NCBI GenBank assembly: GCA_036403235.1
Contig: DASWRI010000015.1
Location: 98,194 to 162,193 of the forward strand
From: JBGTFE01 sp036403235
Lineage (GTDB): Bacteria > Acidobacteriota > Blastocatellia > Pyrinomonadales > Pyrinomonadaceae
Length of the DNA stretch: 64,000 nt
Direction: 5' to 3'
Numbering within the stretch: position 1 is the first letter of the stretch; every line of letters starts with the position of its first letter. The notes beneath the pieces were generated by a model, which worked only from the letters and a program-made list of their open reading frames with translations, had not been told where the DNA came from and did no database searches. The position numbers and the translations under genes are program-made. Shown in pieces: positions 52,870 through 58,897 of the stretch.

Positions 52870-54669
52870 ATGTCAAATGGAACATCTAATCAGCAATCTT
52901 TCAATGACGCGCAAAAGTTTTTGTCGGATTGCTTAACCAGCCCGACGCTGGCGCAGGAATTCCAGACGCAAGGTCAAGCCGCTCAGGATCAAAGTAATCC
53001 CGACCTTTTGACCAAGTGGCTGGCAAGTAAAGGATATAACACAAACCCGACCCAGATAGTTCAGGCGCAGGAACAACAGCAAAACTTTCAGCTGTCTTAC
53101 TGGGCGGGCACATACGGCAAGACTTCCGTAAAAAAATCAGACGGAACATTTGTCTTAGGGCCGCCGATTGTCGTCATCGATAACAACACTGTGTTGATTA
53201 ACAACGTGGCGATTTCCAAATTTTCATTTACAAACAAGAATCTGGTCTGGGATACGAGCAGCGGAAATGCGACCGCCGGAAATATCACATTCGGAGAAGT
53301 CCCGGCCGTAACCACCGACCAGAATCCGCCGACCGGCTACACGGGCAAATTATTCAGCGGAACTTTACAGCAAACTCAGTGCGCGCCGGGCACAGGGGCG
53401 CTGGCATACAGCGGTCAAATCGGGCCTATTACTTCTTTTCCGCTTGATAGCTGGTCCGGGAATTACGGTCAGGCTTCAATCAAGTCGAACGGAACTTATG
53501 TAAAAGGTCCGGCTTTGATTATTCAAAACGCGACAACCGTCATTTTGGACCAGACTCCGATTAATAATTTCACATATTGCTCGGTCGGCAATACGCTAAG
53601 CTGGGGGCTGGACCATAACGCATCGGCCGGGAGCGTCTCTTTCAGCACAATTACCACGCCGACTTCAAGCGGCTATACCGGGCCGACTTTTTTCGGAACA
53701 TTACAGACGTCTTCGACCGCCTCGGCACAGCAATACAGCGGAACGCTTTCAACGCCTACGCAGTTATCCGACTGGCTTGGCGTTTACGGACAAACGACGA
53801 TAACGAATGCGGATAATTCGTTTGCGGCGGGGCCGCCCTTAGTTGTTATCAGCAACACGGAAGTTACATTAAAAGGAATTGACCTGAAAAGTTTCAATTT
53901 TGACGTTAATACAAATGTGCTGACGTGGGCTATCACAAACAACACGACGGCCGGTTCGATTACCTTTAACCGGATTAAGACGCCGACATCATCCGGCTAT
54001 GTCGGCAACGCCTTTTCCGGGACGCTGCAGCAATCGGCGAGCTCGGCCACGCTTCCGTTTTCCGGTATTCTCGGACAGCCTTATTCGGGCGGCGGCGGCT
54101 ATCAGGAAACGACATTGCAGAAAGTCTTTACGATTGCCGGATATGTAATGACTGTTCTCGGCGCAATCCAGTTTATCTATATGGGCTTTAAGATTGCTAA
54201 ATGGGCATGGGGCAAGCTGACTACCAGCCAGCAGGAGGCCGAGGATGTCGACCCCGGATTGGAAGAAGGCATTCCCGAAGCGGAAGCTAATCCCGGGCCG
54301 GAAATTAATCCCGACAATCCGCCGCCCGAAAATACGACCACAACCGAAACGACGGAGACCAATGCCGAGCCGGTAACGACTACCGACACGACCACCGACG
54401 TAACAACGGAAGTTACGGAAGTAACCACCGAAGTCACCGAAGTGACGACCGAAGTTACGGAAGTTACGACCGAGGTCACCGAGGTCACGACTGAAGTCAC
54501 GGAAGTTACAACCGAAGTTACCGAGGTCACGACCGAAGTAGTCGAGGTGGTTGAAGTAGTCGAGGTGGTTGAAATTGTCGAAATTGTTATCGCTCTCGAG
54601 GAAGAAAAGGACGAAGACGAAGGTTACGATAAAAACTCGTTAGATAACAGTAAACGTAAACTGAAATAG
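52870..54669 (+). CDS. Membrane-anchored protein with Nif11-like N terminus and borosin-like C-terminal core
   Basis: 599 residues after AAGGAGAT. Residues about 8-66 are helical and resemble a Nif11-type RiPP leader (FNDAQKFLSDCLTSP, then LLTKWLASKGYNTNP). Three related beta domains follow at about 76-173, 193-285 and 301-393, sharing W-x-G-x-Y-G-Q/K at the start, AGSITF and SGYTG. A transmembrane helix lies at about 418-440. Then come an acidic Pro-rich stretch, six VTTEVTE heptads (about 511-552) and the segment VVEVVEIVEIVIA ending at 575, identical to core 2 of the methyltransferase. It is therefore a likely substrate in trans, or a scaffold. I know of no described family with this layout. 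Confidence 0.78.
   Translation: MSNGTSNQQSFNDAQKFLSDCLTSPTLAQEFQTQGQAAQDQSNPDLLTKWLASKGYNTNPTQIVQAQEQQQNFQLSYWAGTYGKTSVKKSDGTFVLGPPIVVIDNNTVLINNVAISKFSFTNKNLVWDTSSGNATAGNITFGEVPAVTTDQNPPTGYTGKLFSGTLQQTQCAPGTGALAYSGQIGPITSFPLDSWSGNYGQASIKSNGTYVKGPALIIQNATTVILDQTPINNFTYCSVGNTLSWGLDHNASAGSVSFSTITTPTSSGYTGPTFFGTLQTSSTASAQQYSGTLSTPTQLSDWLGVYGQTTITNADNSFAAGPPLVVISNTEVTLKGIDLKSFNFDVNTNVLTWAITNNTTAGSITFNRIKTPTSSGYVGNAFSGTLQQSASSATLPFSGILGQPYSGGGGYQETTLQKVFTIAGYVMTVLGAIQFIYMGFKIAKWAWGKLTTSQQEAEDVDPGLEEGIPEAEANPGPEINPDNPPPENTTTTETTETNAEPVTTTDTTTDVTTEVTEVTTEVTEVTTEVTEVTTEVTEVTTEVTEVTTEVTEVTTEVVEVVEVVEVVEIVEIVIALEEEKDEDEGYDKNSLDNSKRKLK
54389..54595 (+). repeat. Coding repeat of VTTEVTE heptads and VVE units
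   Basis: Units of 21 bp encode VTTEVTE six times. The copies use different synonymous codons (gaagtcacc, gaagttacg, gaggtcacc), so identity is kept at the protein level. Confidence 0.8.
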
Positions 54670-54690
54670 CAATTTGTTTGCGTCGGTTAT

Positions 54691-54760
54691 GCCCTCGCCC
54701 GATTTTGGAAAATTTGAATTGTCAAAAAGTTTTAATTTTCAAACCCGGGCGAGGCTTTTT
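54691..54760 (+). terminator. Long-loop GC-rich terminator after the precursor gene
   Basis: CTCGCCCG (54694-54701) pairs with CGGGCGAG (54746-54753), followed by GC and TTTTT. The loop holds a smaller AAAATTTGAATT / AATTTTCAAA-type pairing. The oxygenase gene may need its own promoter. Confidence 0.6.
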
Positions 54761-54827
54761 CATGTAAAATAAGTTTTTTTTGATTATTTCATTCTGCCAA
54801 ACTCAAGAATTTTGAAACGTGAATTTG

Positions 54828-55382
54828 ATGAATGCTTCAATAATTGAATACGATACTGAGAAATATAATTTTCGGGAGTGGGCTTCTTCGGTTTTGCGCG
54901 TTCAGCAGCTCGAAAAAATTCACGAGCGCGCCGATATTAAAAATTATGACGGCGTCGTAAAGCAAATCCGGGTTTGTCGCGATGAACTGTACCACAGCTT
55001 TAACCTTTGCCAGGAGATTTATATCGACTTTATTAAATCCGTCATCGCGCCGCTGTTCGGCGGCATCCATGGTTACCAGATACCGCCGTCATTTCGTTTT
55101 CATTACAGCCAGAAAGGAAGCAGCTCGTTTCACCGCGACCGCGATTACGGCGTCCAGGACGGGCGTTTGAACGTGTGGTTGCCGCTGACGCGCGTCTGGG
55201 GAACAAACAGCATCTGGATTGAAAGCGAGGAAGGAAGCGAAGATTTTTCGCCCGTCGAGCTCGAATACGGTCAGGCGTTAATCTTTGACGGCGCAAATCT
55301 TTATCACGGCAGCAAATGGAACACGACCGATTCGACCCGCGTCAGCTTCGATTTTCGGTTCGCTCCCGGCCCAAAGCCTTAA
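54828..55382 (+). CDS. Fe(II)/2-oxoglutarate-dependent oxygenase (phytanoyl-CoA dioxygenase-like), probable tailoring enzyme
   Basis: 184 residues from ATG 54828. A GTG at 54819 adds three residues. A helical first half is followed by a compact jelly-roll: His and Asp in SFHRDRDYG (HxD), LNVWLPLTRVWG, the distal His in ANLYHGSKWN and Arg in STRVSFDFRF for 2-oxoglutarate. This is the complete facial triad. Lying directly after the borosin genes, it is a candidate to hydroxylate Val, Ile or acidic residues of the core. Its stop overlaps the hutI stop by 3 nt on the opposite strand. Confidence 0.82.
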   Translation: MNASIIEYDTEKYNFREWASSVLRVQQLEKIHERADIKNYDGVVKQIRVCRDELYHSFNLCQEIYIDFIKSVIAPLFGGIHGYQIPPSFRFHYSQKGSSSFHRDRDYGVQDGRLNVWLPLTRVWGTNSIWIESEEGSEDFSPVELEYGQALIFDGANLYHGSKWNTTDSTRVSFDFRFAPGPKP

Positions 55383-56644
55383 TTACCGGAAATAACCCGA
55401 CCTTTTTTTAGAATTTTTTCGACAAAGTTCCCGCCGAATTCATAGGCAATCTGCCTGTAATCTTTTGTGTCCAAAATTAAAATATCGGCTTGTTTTCCCG
55501 GCTCGATTGAGCCGACTTTCTCGCCCGAACCAACGGCGAAAGCGGCGTTAATCGTCGCGGCGTTCAAAGCTTCCGAAGGCAGAAGATTTTGATAGCGACA
55601 GGCAATCGCCATCGCCATCGCTTGCGAAGGACAGGGTGCGGAGCCCGGATTGTAATCGGTCGAAAGCGCAATCGCGCAGCCCGCATCAATCATCTTTCGC
55701 GCGTCGGCAAAATGAGCCGAGCCGAAATTAAAATTGACGGTCGGCGTGACGATTCCGATTGTGCCGGAACGGGCCAGAAGTGCGATTTCCTCGTCGCTCG
55801 TCGCGTCCAGATGGTCAATCGAAGTCGCGCCGAGCTCGATTGCCAGACGCGCGCCGCCGAGATTTGTAAACTCGTCAACGTGCGCTTTTAAACCGAAACC
55901 CAAATTTTTCGCCGCCGTTAAAACGCGCTTTGACTGCTCCAAATCAAAAGCGTTTTTCTCGCAGAAAACATCGACGAAGAAGGGAGTTTCTGAATTTTGA
56001 ATTTTGAATTTTGAATTTACGAGCGGCAGCATCTCCCGGCAAATCAAATCTACGTATTTGTCGGGATTTTCCTTAAATTCGGGCGGGACGGCGTGCGCGG
56101 CGAGAAAGGTCGGAATCAAGTCGATTTCGTGCGTTTCGTCGAGTTCGAAAATTGCTTCGAGCATTTTCAATTCGATTTCCGTGTCCAGACCGTAGCCGGT
56201 TTTGATTTCCGCCGTCAGAGTTCCGTGTTCGAGCATTTTATCGAGTCGCTTTCGGCTTTGCTCAATCAAATCCGCCAAACTTGCTTTGCGCGTCTGGCGG
56301 ACGGTCGAGATGATTCCGCCGCCGGAAGCGAGAATTTCGAGATAATCCGCGCCTTTTATTTTAAGCTCGAATTCATTCAGTCGATTTCCCGCAAAAACGA
56401 TGTGCGTGTGCGGGTCGACAAACGCCGGACAGACGACTTTTCCGCCCGCGTCGATTTCATTTTCCGACTGAAACTCGCGCACGATTTCATTCGATTTCCC
56501 CGCCCGGACAATCTTTTCTTTATCGACCGCAACCGCGCCGTTTTCAATCAAATTAACGTCCTCCATTTCCCGAAAACGTTTCGGCCTGCCGTTCGACGCG
56601 CAGGTTGCGAGCTGTGAATTGTGAATGATTAAATCGACTTTCAT
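55379..56644 (-). CDS. hutI: Imidazolonepropionase
   Basis: 421 residues, family length. Zinc and catalytic motifs of the amidohydrolase fold are present: DPHTHIVFAG, KAHVDEFTN, SIDHLDATSDEE and STDYNPGSAPCPSQAM. It hydrolyses imidazolone-5-propionate to N-formimino-glutamate in the Hut pathway. Residues about 209-217 (SKFKIQNSE) are encoded by an AATTTTG heptamer repeat, a small in-frame insertion. hutU and hutF or hutG are not in the window. The upstream region carries degenerate direct repeats. Confidence 0.94.
   Translation of the reverse strand: MKVDLIIHNSQLATCASNGRPKRFREMEDVNLIENGAVAVDKEKIVRAGKSNEIVREFQSENEIDAGGKVVCPAFVDPHTHIVFAGNRLNEFELKIKGADYLEILASGGGIISTVRQTRKASLADLIEQSRKRLDKMLEHGTLTAEIKTGYGLDTEIELKMLEAIFELDETHEIDLIPTFLAAHAVPPEFKENPDKYVDLICREMLPLVNSKFKIQNSETPFFVDVFCEKNAFDLEQSKRVLTAAKNLGFGLKAHVDEFTNLGGARLAIELGATSIDHLDATSDEEIALLARSGTIGIVTPTVNFNFGSAHFADARKMIDAGCAIALSTDYNPGSAPCPSQAMAMAIACRYQNLLPSEALNAATINAAFAVGSGEKVGSIEPGKQADILILDTKDYRQIAYEFGGNFVEKILKKGRVISGN
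55990..56018. repeat. GAATTTT heptamer repeat inside hutI
   Basis: Four tandem GAATTTT units (plus strand) lie in frame inside hutI, encoding SKFKIQNS on the minus strand. Confidence 0.8.
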
Positions 56645-56664
56645 TAAATTTACGAAAGAATAAA

Positions 56665-56870
56665 ATTTGAAGAGTTTTCAGAACCTTTATAAAAGATTTG
56701 CCTGCCTTAATTAAAAATCACGGAACCTTAATAAGAGTTTTATGAACCTTAATTCTTAATTAACCAACCGTTTGAAGAGTTTCGTGAACCTAAATTAGAG
56801 ATTTCAGAATCGTTTGAAGAGTTTCGTGAACCTTAAACGAACAATGGACAAATCGTTTATAAAGTTTTCG
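56665..56870. repeat. Degenerate direct-repeat array upstream of hutI
   Basis: The motif CGTTTGAAGAGTTTCGTGAA occurs twice (about 56769 and 56812) and related pieces (GAAGAGTTTTCAGAACCT, AAGAGTTTTATGAACCT) also occur, all ending in GAACCT(T/A)AA. Spacing is roughly 40 bp between the best copies. No reading frame is evident. It covers the 5' flank of hutI and may be regulatory or simply a repeat family. Confidence 0.55.
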
Positions 56871-56914
56871 TCCCCGATTTCAGCTTGTTTTCACTTACGC
56901 GAGCAAAAAAAACT

Positions 56915-57487
56915 TCAAATTCCTTCTCTCCCGATGCCGAGCGCGTCGGCGACGCGGTTGATATAGTTAAACCATGAGGCAATCAGCGTAATCTGCAAAA
57001 TCGCCGTATCGTCAAAGCCGGCGGCGCGCAGGCGCTCGTGATATGCGGGATGAATTTTTGTCGCATCTTTTGTCAATTGCACGACATAGTCGCACATCAC
57101 CATCTCGGCTTCAGAAATCGGCGCAGTTTTGTAGTCGGAGCGCAAAGCCTTGATTAAATCTCCATCTAAAGTTACGCGACGCAGAAACTCTGCGTGAGAC
57201 TCCACTCAGTAAAAACAATCGTTCGTCACCGAAACCATCGTCGCAATCATCTCGTGCTGTCTTCTCTCAAGCGGTAAATCCGGCGACATCAGCGCGCTGA
57301 ACGTCGAAAATGCGTGAAAAAGCGCGTCGGGAATGAGCGTGTGCGAATCGACAATCGATTCATTGATGCTGCTTGCGCTGTCAACCGGCGTCGCGTATTC
57401 CTGCGGATACGTTTGGCGCGTTTCCGACAGGATTTTTTGCAGCTTTTCGTCTGCGTCTTCAAATTTTATCGTTTTTATCCAGGCCAT
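56915..57487 (-). CDS. AhpD-like carboxymuconolactone-decarboxylase family protein, probable selenoprotein (CxxU)
   Basis: One continuous frame of 191 codons is interrupted only by TGA at 57208-57206. With that codon read through, the active site is NDCFY-U-VESHAEF, the Cys-x-x-Cys-x-x-x-His motif of AhpD-type peroxidases with selenocysteine at the second Cys. Residues before and after the TGA are both normal for the family (AWIKTIKFEDADEKLQKIL at the start, FNYINRVADALGIGREG at the end). A perfect 7-bp hairpin with a GTT loop begins 10 nt after the TGA. The gene is 9 nt after the permease stop. A simple nonsense mutation or sequence error is the alternative. Confidence 0.75.
57179..57208 (-). 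promoter_or_regulatory. Bacterial SECIS-like element after in-frame UGA
   Basis: Minus strand: UGA (57208-57206), then ACGCAGA (57195-57189), loop GUU (57188-57186), UCUGCGU (57185-57179). The apical loop starts 17 nt after UGA and has G at its first position, within the range known for bacterial SECIS elements (16-37 nt, G in the first two loop bases). Confidence 0.6.
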
Positions 57488-57491
57488 TTCT

Positions 57492-57520
57492 TGATTTTAG
57501 ATTTTAGATTTTAGATTTTT
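57492..57520. repeat. TTTTAGA heptamer repeat overlapping the permease stop
   Basis: About four tandem 7-bp units, the reverse complement of those at 31062-31099. They encode the C terminus and stop codon of the permease. Confidence 0.75.
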
Positions 57521-58801
57521 GCTGAAAATTAAATAATAGACAGGAATTCCGAGCAAGACAACACCGATGCCCAGAATTGTCTGCAAAGGATTTCGCATCG
57601 CAATTAAAGCGAGAACGACGGCCGTTATCAAAAGAAAAAATAGCGGCGTAAATGGAAACAGAATCGTTTTGTAACCGTCGAATTCCTGTTTTCTGATGAT
57701 AAAAAGTCCAGCGACCGTCAGCGCCAGAAAAACGACGACGATAAAAAAAAAGTAGGAAAGAATCTGCTCAAAAGTTCCCGATAAAATCAAAATCGAGCCC
57801 AGAACGATTTGAATCAGAATCGCGCGGTGCGGCGTTTTGAAACGCCGGTGCGGCTCGCCGAAAGACTTAAAAAACAAGCCGTCTTTCGCCATCGCATAAT
57901 AAACGCGCGGCGCGACCATCAGATATGCGACCAGAGTTCCGAGAACGGAAACGACGACAATCGCGGCGAAAACGGCTCCGCCCGTCTTCCCGAATAAAGC
58001 CTCGCCCGCCTGCGCCGCAAAAGTTTCATCGCTCGTCACGCGCGCGACCGGCACGAGATACAGAAAAACCGCGCTCGTCAAAATGTATATAATCGTTATC
58101 CCGATAACACCGAAAGCCAATGCGCGCGGCACGTTTTTTTGCGGATTTTCGATTTCACCCGCAATCCTTGTGACTTCCCACCAGCCCGCAAACGCGAAAA
58201 ACGCGCCGCCCACGCCGCCCGCCATCGCGCCGAACATATCAGCCGGCTGCGCAAAAAACGGCGAAAAATTTGCCCAGCTCCCGAAATTCCCCAGAAATCC
58301 GTATAAAACGATAAAAATCAAAGTCCCGATTTTCAGAACGGTCAAAGCTTTCAAAAATCCCGCGCCGAGTCTCGCGCCGAGAATGTTTATCAAACCGACG
58401 ACAACAACGATGGAAACGGCCAGAATCTGTTTTCCCGCCGGCGAAAGCTCAATTAGATAAGCGGCGTAGCTCGCCAGCCCGACGCCGAAAATTGCCGTCA
58501 GTCCCGGGTCGAGGACGAGCAAAACCATCCAGCCGTAAAGAAATGCGAGCGGCCTGCCGTAGGCTTCGCGCAGATAAACGTAGCTTCCGCCCGCTTCTGG
58601 AAAACGCGAAGCAAGCTCGCCGAAACAAAGCGCGCCGATTAAAGTCATCGCGCCGAGAATAATCCAAATTAAAAAAAGCCAAAACGGCGAGCCGACCGAT
58701 TTTGCCATTGCCGCCGGAATCAGAAAAATCCCGACCCCGATAACCTGCCCGATTATCAAAGCAATCGCCGTCCAAAGTCCGAATTGTCTTTTTAAATGCA
58801 T
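57497..58801 (-). CDS. APC-superfamily amino acid permease
   Basis: 434 residues and about 12 transmembrane helices. The N terminus has the substrate-binding break GQVIGVGIFLIPAA, and FAFAGWWEVTRIAGEIENPQ is the helix 6 / loop pattern of the APC family. It would import amino acids with protons or by exchange. Its last residues KNLKSKI are encoded by a TTTTAGA heptamer repeat (57492-57520), so the native C terminus may have been replaced. The AhpD-like gene follows 9 nt later. Confidence 0.9.
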   Translation of the reverse strand: MHLKRQFGLWTAIALIIGQVIGVGIFLIPAAMAKSVGSPFWLFLIWIILGAMTLIGALCFGELASRFPEAGGSYVYLREAYGRPLAFLYGWMVLLVLDPGLTAIFGVGLASYAAYLIELSPAGKQILAVSIVVVVGLINILGARLGAGFLKALTVLKIGTLIFIVLYGFLGNFGSWANFSPFFAQPADMFGAMAGGVGGAFFAFAGWWEVTRIAGEIENPQKNVPRALAFGVIGITIIYILTSAVFLYLVPVARVTSDETFAAQAGEALFGKTGGAVFAAIVVVSVLGTLVAYLMVAPRVYYAMAKDGLFFKSFGEPHRRFKTPHRAILIQIVLGSILILSGTFEQILSYFFFIVVVFLALTVAGLFIIRKQEFDGYKTILFPFTPLFFLLITAVVLALIAMRNPLQTILGIGVVLLGIPVYYLIFSKNLKSKI

Positions 58802-58808
58802 AAAATTA

Positions 58809-58897
58809 TTTCACCGCAGAGGACACAGAGTTTTAAAAAATATCCTGTAAATCCTGTCCATCCTGTTTTAATTTTCTCTGTATCCTCTGTGGTTAAT
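58809..58897. repeat. REP-like quasi-palindrome (ACCGCAGAGGACACAGAG)
   Basis: ACCGCAGAGGACACAGAG (58811-58828 region) is inversely matched by CTCTGTATCCTCTGTGGT (58877-58894 region). Between them lies a direct repeat AATCCTGTCCATCCTGTT. The element fills the gap between the permease and the TonB receptor gene and may act as terminator for the latter. Confidence 0.7.

Noticed and set aside
54177..54530. 117-residue antisense frame rich in VTSVTSV
   Set aside because: It is the mirror of the VTTEVTE coding repeat on the plus strand and has no start signals.
56915..57487. Two separate genes of 93 and 96 residues
   Set aside because: They are in the same frame with only one TGA between them, and joined they make a normal-length AhpD-like protein with the active site at the junction.
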